Shown in pieces: positions 35,713-43,927 of a stretch of 64,000 nucleotides of DNA; position 1 is the first letter of the stretch; each line of letters begins with the position of its first letter. Position numbers and translations under genes: made by a program. Where the stretch lies: NCBI RefSeq assembly GCF_016918765.2, contig NZ_CP092104.1, forward strand, positions 2,604,001-2,668,000. The letters are read 5' to 3'. The notes beneath the pieces were generated by a model that saw only the letters and a list, made by a program, of their open reading frames with translations, was not told where the DNA came from and did not search any database. The DNA is from Flagellatimonas centrodinii. Lineage in GTDB: Bacteria; Pseudomonadota; Gammaproteobacteria; Nevskiales; Nevskiaceae.

Positions 35713-36474
35713 ATGCTGACCATTTCACGAGACCTGGCGGGCCCCGCGCTGCGAGAGATCGAGGCATTCGAAAAGCAGCAGCGATTCGCCGAACGCTTGG
35801 CGCTGACGCGGCTCTCGATTGAAGTGCAGAAGGCCGAGCAGGTCGCTATCGCCACTGTGTTCGACCGACCCAGCAGCTTCACCCAACGCTCCGTGCTCAC
35901 GTTCGCACGACAGGAGGCCGGCGGCAACGGATTCGTGCGCGTGGTGAAGATCCGCGACCAGGCCAGCGGCGGCACCGCGCCGGACCGGTATCTCGCGCCC
36001 CAGGTCCACGGCGGCGAGCGCTCCGCAAAGCGCTTCGAGCGCGCGTTTCGGTTTGTTGATTTTCGCAACAACGCATTCCGCGACGACCAGCTCTTCGCGG
36101 TGCCCGGCAAGGGCGCGCGGCTCAACCGCTACGGCAACCTCAGCCAGGGCACGTACCAGCGCATCCTGTCGGCGCTGCGCATGCATAGTGACGATGCGTT
36201 CAACAGCAGCGCCCGCAGTCGCCGGCGCAACAAGAAGCTCCCGCAGTATTTCCTCGGCAAAGCCGGCAAGGGCAGGCGGACGCTCGCGATCTGGGAGCGG
36301 CACGGCCGCGGGCAGCGCAGCATCAAGCCCGTCCTCATCGCCGTCGAGAAAACGAACTATCGCAAGCGGTTCCCGTTCTTCGATATCGGCGCACAGGTCA
36401 TGCGCGGCCGACACAACGAGGTTCATGCCGCCGCCCTGGATGAAGCGCTGCGGACAGCGCGGAGCGGCCGATGA
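35713..36474 (+). CDS. Phage morphogenesis protein of unknown role
   Basis: 253 residues. The central and C-terminal pattern (NRYGNLSQGTYQRILSALRM, KKLPQYFLGK, KTNYRKRFPFFDIGAQVMRG) matches a group of phage structural or tail-completion proteins that I cannot name precisely. It lies directly after the terminase and overlaps the Mor-type gene by ATGA. Confidence 0.6.
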   Translation: MLTISRDLAGPALREIEAFEKQQRFAERLALTRLSIEVQKAEQVAIATVFDRPSSFTQRSVLTFARQEAGGNGFVRVVKIRDQASGGTAPDRYLAPQVHGGERSAKRFERAFRFVDFRNNAFRDDQLFAVPGKGARLNRYGNLSQGTYQRILSALRMHSDDAFNSSARSRRRNKKLPQYFLGKAGKGRRTLAIWERHGRGQRSIKPVLIAVEKTNYRKRFPFFDIGAQVMRGRHNEVHAAALDEALRTARSGR

Positions 36475-36806
36475 CCAGCTCCGCCAGTGCTCGCACGGAA
36501 CTTGACGACACCGACGATCTGCGGCCCGTGCTCGAACGCAACATCGTCGCCGTGCTCGCCGATCGGTGCGGCATGGACCCGGCTCGCGCGACACAGCTCG
36601 CCCGGGAGTCGATCGCGCGCACGCAAGGCGATGTCGGCGGCCGCCGGGTCTATCTGCGAGTGCTCAATCGGCAAGTGCGCGACCAGGCGATGCGGCTCGC
36701 GTTCGACGCACGGCGGCGAGATGCCAGTATCACCGAGAACATGGAGATGACCGCACGGGAGTTCGGTGTCTGTCAGCGGACCGTGCGCCGAGTCTGTTGC
36801 AGCTGA
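36471..36806 (+). CDS. Mor/C-family transcription activator
   Basis: 111 residues. The conserved Mor-family core is present: GGRRVYLRVLNRQVRDQAMR, LAFDARRRDASITENMEMTA and the helix-turn-helix REFGVCQRTVRRVC at the very end. In Mu, Mor and C bind dyad sequences and recruit host RNA polymerase to middle and late promoters. Here a 37-bp element with a dyad begins 12 bases after the stop and is repeated 1,617 bp downstream before the head genes, so this protein is the likely late-gene activator. Confidence 0.8.
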   Translation: MTSSASARTELDDTDDLRPVLERNIVAVLADRCGMDPARATQLARESIARTQGDVGGRRVYLRVLNRQVRDQAMRLAFDARRRDASITENMEMTAREFGVCQRTVRRVCCS

Positions 36807-36817
36807 CCGCACCAGAT

Positions 36818-36854
36818 AGAAAGTGACAATCCTTGCCTAGTTTTGTCACATGAC
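36818..36854 (+). promoter_or_regulatory. Late control element, copy 1 (before lysis genes)
   Basis: 37 bases that recur with one difference at 38435-38471. Contains the dyad GTGACAA (36823-36829) and TTGTCAC (36843-36849), 20 bp centre to centre, as expected for a dimeric activator. Dyad centre to endolysin ATG is 39 bases, identical in the second copy. No ribosome site separates it from the ATG. Confidence 0.82.
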
Positions 36855-36874
36855 GTCGCGGCACCCTGCCGTGC

Positions 36875-37462
36875 ATGAAATCGCCTCGTTCGATCATCGA
36901 CGACATCATCCGCGCCGAGGGTGACCGCTATACCAACGATCCCAGCGATAGCGGCGGGCCGACACGCTGGGGGATAACCCAGGCGACGCTTTCGCGGTAC
37001 CGGGGCAGGGCGGTGACGCCGAATGAGGTGGCGGCGCTGACGCGCGACGAGGCGGCGCAGATCTACGAGCGCATGTACTGGATCGACCCGGGCCTGCATC
37101 TGCTCGGCGAGCACTCGATGTTGATCGCGGCCGAGGTGATGGACACGGGCGTCAATTGCCCGATGCGGGCGGCGGTGACGATGCTGCAGCGGCAGCTCAA
37201 CGTCCATAATGATCGCGGCCGCCATTACGCCGACCTGGTGGTCGACGGGCGGTGCGGCGCGAAAACGGCGGAGGCGCTGCAGGCGTTCCTCGCGCGGCGC
37301 GGCACGCTCGGCGAGCAGGTGCTGTTTGTCGCGCTGAACGGCATGCAGGTCGCGTACTACACCGAGCTGGCCGAGCGCCGGGAGAAAGACGAGCGGTGGC
37401 TGTGGGGCTGGCTGCGCGTTCGCGTGGCCGACCAGGTGCGCGAGGGTATCGGCCATGGCTGA
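36875..37462 (+). CDS. Endolysin, glycoside hydrolase family 108 type
   Basis: 195 residues. The catalytic signature is near the N-terminus: IIRAEGDRYTNDPSDSGGPT then RWGIT, with the acid E15. The C-terminal part GVNCPMRAAVTMLQRQLNV...RREKDERWLWGWLRV matches the peptidoglycan-binding 3 region that goes with GH108. It cleaves the glycan backbone. No signal peptide, so it depends on the holin. First gene of the lysis cassette. Confidence 0.92.
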   Translation: MKSPRSIIDDIIRAEGDRYTNDPSDSGGPTRWGITQATLSRYRGRAVTPNEVAALTRDEAAQIYERMYWIDPGLHLLGEHSMLIAAEVMDTGVNCPMRAAVTMLQRQLNVHNDRGRHYADLVVDGRCGAKTAEALQAFLARRGTLGEQVLFVALNGMQVAYYTELAERREKDERWLWGWLRVRVADQVREGIGHG

Positions 37463-37477
37463 TCAAGCGTGCCCGCA

Positions 37478-37702
37478 ATGACGCACCGCGACCGCCTGCT
37501 GCGCGGCATCACCGGTACTAAATTCATTCTGTGCTTCGCCGCGCTCAGCGGCTCAATGCTGGGCGCGTTGCTGGGTTGGCTATCGGGTGCGGAATGGGTG
37601 GCCACCGTCAACATCACCCTCGGCATATTCGCCGGCTCCAACGTCGCCGCGACGTTTGCCCACAAACCGGCCGCAAGTGATGCCGCACCTCGCCTGGATT
37701 AA
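37478..37702 (+). CDS. Holin-like membrane protein
   Basis: 74 residues from ATG 37478 (GTG 37469 would add three). Two membrane helices: FILCFAALSGSMLGALLGWL (about 17-36) and WVATVNITLGIFAGSNVAAT (about 40-60), a short loop and a polar tail. This suits a class II-type holin that opens the inner membrane. Position between endolysin and spanins supports it. Confidence 0.7.
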   Translation: MTHRDRLLRGITGTKFILCFAALSGSMLGALLGWLSGAEWVATVNITLGIFAGSNVAATFAHKPAASDAAPRLD

Positions 37703-38156
37703 GGGCCTGTGGGCGGCGCGCTGGCAGGTGCTGGCAGCGTCGCTGGCCGTGGCGGTGGCGGTGCAAACGCTCCGGCTCGGCAGTGCCCTGGATGCGCTCA
37801 CCGCGGCCGACGCCGTGCAGGAGGCCGCGGCCGCCACCAGCGAGGTGCGCGGCCTGCAAACCGGTATCGAGGAAACCCGAACTTTTGAGGACACCGTTGA
37901 TGAAAATCGCCCTGTTGTTGAGCGCGTTGTTGAGCGTGTCGTGCGCCAGTGCGCCCCGCGTGATCCGCCAGTGCCCGAGCGCCCCAGTCGAACTGATGCG
38001 GCCGCCGCCGCCGCTGGAAACCATGCGGCAGACCGCAACGCTTTCGCCGGCGAAAGGGCATTCGCACTTGCGGTCGCTGTAGATCTCGAAAGCTGCGCGG
38101 TGGAGCTGGAACGGTTCCGCGCGCTGCAACGCTGGGTGCTGCGAAATGGCGGCTGA
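37680..38156 (+). CDS. Inner-membrane spanin (Rz-like)
   Basis: 158 residues from ATG 37680, overlapping the holin end. N-terminal anchor WQVLAASLAVAVAVQTLRLG, then a long helical periplasmic region with VDENRPVVERVVERVVRQ and a C-terminal helix. An outer-membrane spanin gene is nested in the next frame, the classic Rz/Rz1 layout. The two would fuse inner and outer membranes at lysis. Confidence 0.8.
   Translation: MPHLAWIKGLWAARWQVLAASLAVAVAVQTLRLGSALDALTAADAVQEAAAATSEVRGLQTGIEETRTFEDTVDENRPVVERVVERVVRQCAPRDPPVPERPSRTDAAAAAAGNHAADRNAFAGERAFALAVAVDLESCAVELERFRALQRWVLRNGG
37900..38082 (+). CDS. Outer-membrane spanin lipoprotein (Rz1-like), nested in Rz
   Basis: 60 residues wholly inside the Rz-like gene in another frame. 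Signal peptide MKIALLLSALLSVSC gives lipidated Cys15, followed by a Pro-rich mature peptide (RPPPPLE). An exact copy of the dispersed palindrome (38041-38056) lies in this doubly coding DNA and reads LSPAKG here and FAGER in Rz. Confidence 0.82.
   Translation: MKIALLLSALLSVSCASAPRVIRQCPSAPVELMRPPPPLETMRQTATLSPAKGHSHLRSL
38041..38056. repeat. Dispersed palindrome, exact copy 5 (in Rz/Rz1 overlap)
   Basis: CTTTCGCCGGCGAAAG in DNA coding for two proteins at once. Confidence 0.95.
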
Positions 38157-38424
38157 GGTTCTCGCTGTAGAGGTGCCGTTCTCGTTGATCCTGACGGCGT
38201 TCGTCGGCCTGCTACTGGCGGCCGTGGGGTGGTTCCTGCGGCTGACGTTCACCCAGATACAGGCCGGGATGAATGAGCTGTTTACCCGCATGCGATCGAC
38301 AGAGACCAATCAGGCCACGACGACCGAGTGTGTGCGGCATCTCGAGGCCTCGGTCGAGCGACTCAGCAAGCGCCTGGAGGCGCGTGATCGCCTCCACCAA
38401 CAGCGCCAACATCCCAATCAATAA
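38146..38424 (+). CDS. Small membrane protein with coiled coil, lysis cassette
   Basis: 92 residues from ATG 38146, overlapping the Rz stop. One membrane helix (FSLILTAFVGLLLAAVGWFL, about 12-31) then a coiled coil (HLEASVERLSKRLEARDRL). Could be a second holin, an antiholin or a regulator; no family recognised. Confidence 0.6.
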   Translation: MAAEVLAVEVPFSLILTAFVGLLLAAVGWFLRLTFTQIQAGMNELFTRMRSTETNQATTTECVRHLEASVERLSKRLEARDRLHQQRQHPNQ

Positions 38425-38434
38425 GCGATTTTTC

Positions 38435-38471
38435 AGAAAGTGACAATCTTTGCCTAGTTTTGTCACATGAC
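38435..38471 (+). promoter_or_regulatory. Late control element, copy 2 (before head genes)
   Basis: 36 of 37 bases identical to 36818-36854. Dyad GTGACAA (38440-38446) and TTGTCAC (38460-38466). Dyad centre to the gpW ATG is again 39 bases. A small inverted repeat CCGCA/TGCGG lies between element and ATG, and there is no ribosome site. Confidence 0.82.
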
Positions 38472-38491
38472 CCCGCCGCAGCCTATGCGGC

Positions 38492-38698
38492 ATGGCAACT
38501 CCCACCAACGCTGAGCTCCTCCAGACCGCCCGCGAGCAGCTGCAGCTCGCCCTGGCCGGCAAGCGGTTTCGCTGGGCGGGGCGCGAGCACGAAGCGCAGG
38601 ACGTGGGCGTGCTCACCAAGTTTATTGGGTGGGCCGAGCAGCAGGTGGCGCGTGATGCCGCCTGCACGCGGCGCCGCTTCATTTCGGTGAGCTTCTGA
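38492..38698 (+). CDS. Head-tail joining/head completion protein (gpW-like)
   Basis: 68 residues: MATPTNAELLQTAREQLQLA, then GKRFRWAGREHEAQDVG and a terminal RRFISVSF. Length, two-helix plus hairpin pattern and position directly before the portal match lambda gpW, which plugs the portal after packaging. First gene after the second late element. Confidence 0.88.
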   Translation: MATPTNAELLQTAREQLQLALAGKRFRWAGREHEAQDVGVLTKFIGWAEQQVARDAACTRRRFISVSF

Positions 38699-40347
38699 TG
38701 CAGGCCGGCGCCGCTACCGCACCGTCGTTGGTCGACCACCAGGGCCGGCCCATGGCCTCGGCCATTCGCGGGCAGGGCGCCGCGCATCACGCTGCAGATC
38801 ATCAGCGGACGGAGACCCGGCACTGGGCGCCGATGCTGAGCTCGCCGGATGTCGAGGTGCTGCCGGAGTGGGGCGACATCGTGGCGCGCACGCGCGACCT
38901 GATCCGCAACAACGGCATTGCCAGCGGCGCGGTGCAAACGCATGTCGACAAGGTCATCGGCACCAATCTGCGGCTGAGCGCAAAGCCGGACTGGCGCGCG
39001 CTTGGGCTGTCGGCCGAGTGGGCTGACGAGTGGCAGCGCAACGTCGAGGCCAAGTGGCGGCAGTGGGCCGACGATGTCGACTGCTACTGCGATGCGCGCC
39101 GCCGGCTCACCTTCAGCGGCCTGCTCGCCCAGGGCTACCGCAGCTACCTCAGCAACAACGAGATGCTCGCGACCCTGGAGTGGCTGCCGCGCAGCAAACA
39201 CCACTACGCCACGACGGTGCAGATGATCGCGCCGGAGCGGCTGAGCAACCCCGGCGATGCCACCGACCGCGACCGCTTGCGTGGCGGGGTGGAGATGGAC
39301 GAGCACGGCGCGCCGCTGGCCTATCACATCCGCGCCGGACACCCCAGCGAGTACTGGTACGACACGGTGAGCAATGGCCGCCGCTGGCGCCGGGTGCCGG
39401 CGGAAACCGCATGGGGCCGTCGCCAGGTCATCCACGTGTACGACGCCGAGGTCGGCCAGACTCGCGGCAAGAGCGTTTTCACGTCGATCTTGCCGAAGGC
39501 GAAGATGCAGGATCACTGGCAGAAAGCCACGCTGCAGGCGGCGGTGATCAACGCCATGTACGCGGCGGTGATCGAGACCAGCATGGGCTCGCCCGAGATT
39601 ATTGCCGCCCTCGGCGGCAGCGATGCTCAGTCTGCGATCAGCGGATTCATGGATATGCAGGGCGCCTACCACCAAGGCGCCGATATCCGTTTCGGCAGCT
39701 CCGGCATCGCCCATCTGGTGCCCGGTGAAAAGCTGACGCTCACCGCGCCGCAACAGCCGGTGGCTGCATTCGAGCAGTTCGAGGCTGCCGTCAACCGGCA
39801 CATCGCCGCCGGGCTCAACATGAGCTACGAGGAGCTGACGCGCGACTACACGCGCACCAACTACTCCAGCGCGCGCGCCTCAATGCTGGAGGGCTGGCGA
39901 TTCTTCATGGGCCGCCGGCATCACATTGCCGGCCGCTTTGCCACCCAGGTGTATGCGGCCTGGCTCGAAGAGGCCATCTCGCGCGGCGACGTGGAGGTGC
40001 CCACCGGCGCGCCCTCGTTCTATGAGGCAAAGAGCGCCTGGACGCGCTGCTTGTGGATCGGCGCCCCCAAGGGCCACATTGACGAGCTGAAGGAAATGAA
40101 GGCGCGCACCGAGGCGCTGGACCAGGGCACCACCACCCTCGAAAAACTGTGCATGGAGCAGGGCGAGGACTGGGAGGAGGTGATGGAACAGCGCGCCCGC
40201 GAGGAGCGCAAGCGCATTCAGCTGGGCCTGCCCGCGCGGGTTCAGCGTGCCGCCAACGGTGCCGCTGCGCGCATGGACGACCCCCAACCCGACGATGACC
40301 CCGACGCGGCTGACCGCGCCGAGCGGCAGGAGCTGGCCGATGCGTGA
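38698..40347 (+). CDS. Portal protein (lambda gpB family)
   Basis: 549 residues. Family features: RDLIRNNGIASGAVQTHVDK, WRQWADDVDCYCDARRRLTF, QTRGKSVFTSILPKAKMQDH and the distinctive YEELTRDYTRTNYSSARASM. Forms the dodecameric portal at the capsid vertex. The TGA stop of gpW overlaps the ATG, and the protease gene overlaps the 3' end by 8 bases. Confidence 0.95.
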   Translation: MQAGAATAPSLVDHQGRPMASAIRGQGAAHHAADHQRTETRHWAPMLSSPDVEVLPEWGDIVARTRDLIRNNGIASGAVQTHVDKVIGTNLRLSAKPDWRALGLSAEWADEWQRNVEAKWRQWADDVDCYCDARRRLTFSGLLAQGYRSYLSNNEMLATLEWLPRSKHHYATTVQMIAPERLSNPGDATDRDRLRGGVEMDEHGAPLAYHIRAGHPSEYWYDTVSNGRRWRRVPAETAWGRRQVIHVYDAEVGQTRGKSVFTSILPKAKMQDHWQKATLQAAVINAMYAAVIETSMGSPEIIAALGGSDAQSAISGFMDMQGAYHQGADIRFGSSGIAHLVPGEKLTLTAPQQPVAAFEQFEAAVNRHIAAGLNMSYEELTRDYTRTNYSSARASMLEGWRFFMGRRHHIAGRFATQVYAAWLEEAISRGDVEVPTGAPSFYEAKSAWTRCLWIGAPKGHIDELKEMKARTEALDQGTTTLEKLCMEQGEDWEEVMEQRAREERKRIQLGLPARVQRAANGAAARMDDPQPDDDPDAADRAERQELADA

Positions 40348-41704
40348 GCGCATGAACTACCCGATGATCGCTGCGCGGGTGTTCAACACCCCACTGCTGA
40401 TCGCCCAGGCGAAGGCCGACATCATCCTCAGCGTGCTCAGCGAGCGGCTGGGGTTTGAGGCCGCCGCGCCGCAAGAGCCGGTGGAGACGCAAACGCCTGA
40501 CGCTGCCGCAGCCACATTCCGTAGCGCCGGCTTCTCGTATAGCGACCGTGGCTATTACCTCCGCGACGGCATTGCTGCGATCCCGGTGATCGGCACGCTG
40601 GTGCAGCGCGGCGGCTACCTGGGCTACAGCGGCATGACCAGCTATGACGCCGTCGAGAGCATGTTCAACGCCGCGCTCGCCTCGAGCGAGGTCGAGCAGA
40701 TCCTGTTCGAGGTGGACAGCCCCGGCGGCGAAGTTGCGGGTGCATTTGATCTCGCGGCGCTGATCCATTCGGCGCGCAACACCAAACCCATCACCGCCAT
40801 CGCCAGCGAAATGGCCGCGTCTGCTGCCTACCTGCTCGGCAGCGCGGCCGGCTCGATGTGGGTGGCGCGCAGCGGCTACACCGGCTCCATCGGCGTGGTC
40901 ACGGCCCACCTCGATGTCAGCGAGGAAATGGAAAAGCGCGGCCGTGCGGTCACGTGGATCTACGCCGGCAAACACAAAGTCGACGGCCACCCCTATGCAG
41001 CACTGCCGAAAGCGGTGCGCGATGACATCCAGGCGGACATCGATCGCCTGTACGGCATGTTCACCAGCGCCGTGGCCACGCATCGCGGCATGAGTGAGGC
41101 CGCCGTGCGCGCCACCGAGGCGCGGGTGTTCCTCGGCCAGCTCGGCGTTGATGCCGGCCTGGCCGACCGGGTTGGCTCGTTCAACGAGTGCGTCGAGCAC
41201 CTCCTGTCCCAATCAACACGGTTTGGCGGCCGTTCATTCCGCCTGGCATCCCACTCTCAATCGGAGAAAACCACGATGAGTGAAAAAGAGAACGGCGCGG
41301 CCACCATTACCGCGCAGCAGCTGGAAACGGCCAAGGCCGAAGCGAAGGCGGAGGGCGTGAAGGCTGGCGCCGCTGCCGAGCGGACGCGTATCGCCGGCAT
41401 TCTGAATCACGCCAACGCCGAGGGCCGCGCCGACATGGCGAAGCATCTGGCGTTTGAAACCGACCAGACCGTCGAGGCCGCCAGCGCGCTGCTCGCAGTG
41501 TCGCCCAAGGCTGCCGCCACTGCGGCTGCCCCGGCCGATCCGCTGGCCGCCGCCATGGAGCGGACCGGCACGCCTGCTGTGGGCGATGGCGGGGCTGATG
41601 CGGCCGCAGCTGCGGCTGCTACCCAGGGCGGCGGCGCGGTGATCAACGCCTCCGACATTTTCGCCAAGCGCGCCGCGACGTTTCGCGGCGGCCAGTCGGC
41701 ATAA
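40340..41704 (+). CDS. Prohead protease, S49 peptidase family (lambda gpC-like)
   Basis: 454 residues from ATG 40340. The S49 core (about residues 60-290) has VDSPGGEVAG, the catalytic serine region SEMAASAAYLLGSAA and the lysine-containing GVVTAHLDVSEEMEKRGRAV. The Ala-rich C-terminal third is the scaffold that can also be made separately from ATG 41276. Processes the prohead and matures the capsid. Confidence 0.93.
   Translation: MRERMNYPMIAARVFNTPLLIAQAKADIILSVLSERLGFEAAAPQEPVETQTPDAAAATFRSAGFSYSDRGYYLRDGIAAIPVIGTLVQRGGYLGYSGMTSYDAVESMFNAALASSEVEQILFEVDSPGGEVAGAFDLAALIHSARNTKPITAIASEMAASAAYLLGSAAGSMWVARSGYTGSIGVVTAHLDVSEEMEKRGRAVTWIYAGKHKVDGHPYAALPKAVRDDIQADIDRLYGMFTSAVATHRGMSEAAVRATEARVFLGQLGVDAGLADRVGSFNECVEHLLSQSTRFGGRSFRLASHSQSEKTTMSEKENGAATITAQQLETAKAEAKAEGVKAGAAAERTRIAGILNHANAEGRADMAKHLAFETDQTVEAASALLAVSPKAAATAAAPADPLAAAMERTGTPAVGDGGADAAAAAAATQGGGAVINASDIFAKRAATFRGGQSA
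41276..41704 (+). CDS. Nested scaffold protein (Nu3-like), in-frame internal start
   Basis: 142 residues, in frame with the protease. Start supported by GGAG 9-12 bases upstream. ATITAQQLETAKAEAKAEGV then RIAGILNHANAEGRADM is a helical scaffold, ending in an Ala/Gly-rich tail. Lambda makes Nu3 from an identical internal start in C. Confidence 0.75.
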   Translation: MSEKENGAATITAQQLETAKAEAKAEGVKAGAAAERTRIAGILNHANAEGRADMAKHLAFETDQTVEAASALLAVSPKAAATAAAPADPLAAAMERTGTPAVGDGGADAAAAAAATQGGGAVINASDIFAKRAATFRGGQSA

Positions 41705-41719
41705 CCGGGAGTAACTGAC

Positions 41720-42079
41720 ATGCAGATCGAACCCAACCACCCGGGCGAGCACATCGTGAGCGAGGCCAACGGCATGCGCTCGCGCGAGTCGGACACGCTG
41801 GCCGAAGGCCAGAACCTGCAGGCCGGCACCGTGCTGGGGCGTATCACCAGCACCGGCTTGCTGACCCAGCTGGCGCCCGCCGCCGAAACCGGTGAGGAAG
41901 AAGCCGTCGGCGTGCTGTTTGCCGCGGTTGATGCCAGCGACGCCGACACGTCGTGCGTTGTCCACGTTCGCGATTGCGAGGTGGATGACCAGGACCTGGT
42001 GTGGCCCGAGGGCATCAGTGGGCCCAACAAAGAAACTGCCGTCGGCGAGCTGCTCGCGCTCGGCATCATCGTTCGCTAA
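41720..42079 (+). CDS. Head decoration protein (lambda gpD family)
   Basis: 119 residues: RESDTLAEGQNLQAGTVLGR, EEEAVGVLFAAVDASDADTS, CEVDDQDLVWPEGI. The beta-rich small protein lies between scaffold and capsid genes, as gpD does. It would trimerise on the expanded capsid surface and stabilise it. Confidence 0.9.
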   Translation: MQIEPNHPGEHIVSEANGMRSRESDTLAEGQNLQAGTVLGRITSTGLLTQLAPAAETGEEEAVGVLFAAVDASDADTSCVVHVRDCEVDDQDLVWPEGISGPNKETAVGELLALGIIVR

Positions 42080-42094
42080 CCGGAGTCACCCGAA

Positions 42095-43111
42095 ATGAAT
42101 CTCGACGTTTTCAATGCGACCTCCGGTGCGTTCAGCATGCGGGCGCTCACGGCGTCCATCAACGCCATGCCGTTTGTGCCGGGCCAGATCGGCCGGCTTG
42201 GGCTGTTCAACGAGCGCGGCATCAGCACCACGCAGATCAGCCTGGAGCGCCGCGACGGGCAAATCTACCTGGTGCCCGCCGCCGACCGCGGCGCGCCCGC
42301 CAAGCAGAATCAGAAGAACGGGCGCAAGTTGGTGCCGATTAACGCCGTACATCTGCCGGTCGAAGACGTGCTGCAAGCTGACGAAGTGCAGAACGTCCGA
42401 GCCTTTGGCTCCGAGAGCGAGCTGCTCGGTGTGCAGGAAAAGGTGAACGAGAAGCTGGAGACCATGTCGATGTCGCTCGAAGCCACGCTCGAGCACCATC
42501 GCATGGGCGCGCTCAAGGGCATCGTCCTCGATGCCGATGGTGCCAGCCCGCTGTACAACCTGTTCACCCTGTTCGGCATCAATCAGCCCGCCGAGGTTGA
42601 TTACGATCTCGATGCCGCATCGCCCGCTGCCGGCGCCGTTCGCAAGAAGATCAACGCGACGATTCGCGGCATCGAAGATGCGCTAGGCTCGGCCACGTAC
42701 ACCAGTATCCACTGCTACTGCGACAGCGCGTTCTTTGACGCGCTGGTATCGCATGTCGAGTGCGTCGCGGCGTATGAGCGCTGGCAGAACGGGCAGGCGC
42801 TGCGTGAGCGTTCGGCGCGCCGCACCTTCCACTACGCCGGCATCGACTTCGAGGAGTACCGCGGCAGTGTCGGCGGCGTGCCCTTTATCGGCGCCGGCAA
42901 GGCGCAGTTCTTCCCGGTGGGTGTGCAGCGGCTGTTCGAGACGGTGTACGCGCCGGCGAACTGGATGGAGACCGTCAACACCATGGGCCTGCCCAAGTAC
43001 GTGAAGGCGACGCCGGACAAGAAGGGCCGCTGGGTGGAGCTGGATGCCCAGTCGAACCCGGTGACGTACTGCACCCGGCCGGAAGTGCTGTTCCGGGCGA
43101 AGATGACCTGA
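42095..43111 (+). CDS. Major capsid protein (lambda gpE family)
   Basis: 338 residues: FSMRALTASINAMPFVPGQI, GRLGLFNERGISTTQISLER, HLPVEDVLQADEVQNVRAFG, the GTITYTSIHCYC-like region and the terminal RPEVLFRAKM. Typical of the gpE/HK97-fold family. Followed by a stable stem-loop at 43118. Confidence 0.95.
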   Translation: MNLDVFNATSGAFSMRALTASINAMPFVPGQIGRLGLFNERGISTTQISLERRDGQIYLVPAADRGAPAKQNQKNGRKLVPINAVHLPVEDVLQADEVQNVRAFGSESELLGVQEKVNEKLETMSMSLEATLEHHRMGALKGIVLDADGASPLYNLFTLFGINQPAEVDYDLDAASPAAGAVRKKINATIRGIEDALGSATYTSIHCYCDSAFFDALVSHVECVAAYERWQNGQALRERSARRTFHYAGIDFEEYRGSVGGVPFIGAGKAQFFPVGVQRLFETVYAPANWMETVNTMGLPKYVKATPDKKGRWVELDAQSNPVTYCTRPEVLFRAKMT

Positions 43112-43117
43112 GTGCCA

Positions 43118-43153
43118 GCCCCGGCGTGAGGCACGGACGCCACACGCCGGGGC
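43118..43153 (+). terminator. Stem-loop after the capsid gene (attenuator or mRNA stabiliser)
   Basis: Perfect 11-bp stem GCCCCGGCGTG (43118-43128) and CACGCCGGGGC (43143-43153) with a 14-base loop, seven bases after the capsid stop. No T-run follows, so it is not a standard terminator; it may protect the capsid mRNA or partly attenuate downstream transcription. Confidence 0.6.
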
Positions 43154-43175
43154 AGCCTTCTGACACGACGACGCC

Positions 43176-43505
43176 ATGACGCTCGCCACCCATTTCAACG
43201 ACTCGCTGCAGGGCGCCATGCTGGCGCGCCTGGGCGAGCCGGTGCGCCTCACCTGGCCGGGCAACAGCGCGGACACGAAGGCGGTGGTGGATGAGCGCTT
43301 CGCGGATGCCGGCGACGACTTTGCCGTTGGCACCCTCGTGTACACGCTGGAGCTGCTGCAATCGGCCTTGCCGGCATTGACGCGCAAGCAGATGAGCGAG
43401 CAGCTCAGCGTGACGCTGTTGGCGCGGCCCAACGAAACCGAGCTGAGCATCGGTGACGTGCAGGCCATGGGCGCCGGCGTGACGCGGCTGGTGTGCACGC
43501 GATGA
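43176..43505 (+). CDS. Head-tail attachment protein (gpFII-like)
   Basis: 109 residues: EPVRLTWPGNSADTKAVVDE, DDFAVGTLVYTLELLQSALP, a beta-rich small connector. Size and position after the capsid match lambda FII, the protein joining head to tail. Overlaps the next gene by ATGA. Confidence 0.7.
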   Translation: MTLATHFNDSLQGAMLARLGEPVRLTWPGNSADTKAVVDERFADAGDDFAVGTLVYTLELLQSALPALTRKQMSEQLSVTLLARPNETELSIGDVQAMGAGVTRLVCTR

Positions 43506-43927
43506 GCAGCACCATCGAGCTGCTGGACCCGCGCGCGATCGCCGACTGGCTGCAGCCAACGCTGCTGGCGTTGGGCTGGTCGCGGGTGGATGTCGCCGTC
43601 ACGTTGCAGCCCGACCCGGAACTGACCGACACCCCGGCGCTGTATGTCGTGCCGCTGAAGGACAAGGCCTTGAGTGCCGAGTCTGGTTACGGCACCACGC
43701 TCACACAGCAGGACATCGAGGGCCAGATCGGCCTGCAGATCGTATGCCCCAGCAGCGAGCTCATACAGCGTCGTCGCGAAGCCGCCAGCGCCACCCACGG
43801 CAAAACGCTGCCGGGCACGCGCTCGGTCGCGCATTTCGTCGAGGGCGAAGTGCTCGCGCTCGACCGCAGCAAAACCTGGTGGGTGGATGTGTACGCCACC
43901 CGCACCTACTGGAGATCCACGCCATGA
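43502..43927 (+). CDS. Tail terminator/completion protein
   Basis: 141 residues from ATG 43502. Pattern: RAIADWLQPTLLALGWSRVD, PALYVVPLKDKA, TLTQQDIEGQIGLQIVC, THGKTLPGTRSVAHFVEGEV, ending TWWVDVYATRTYWR. Matches the Gp37/U-like terminators that cap the tail tube. Coupled to both neighbours by ATGA. Confidence 0.7.
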   Translation: MSSTIELLDPRAIADWLQPTLLALGWSRVDVAVTLQPDPELTDTPALYVVPLKDKALSAESGYGTTLTQQDIEGQIGLQIVCPSSELIQRRREAASATHGKTLPGTRSVAHFVEGEVLALDRSKTWWVDVYATRTYWRSTP

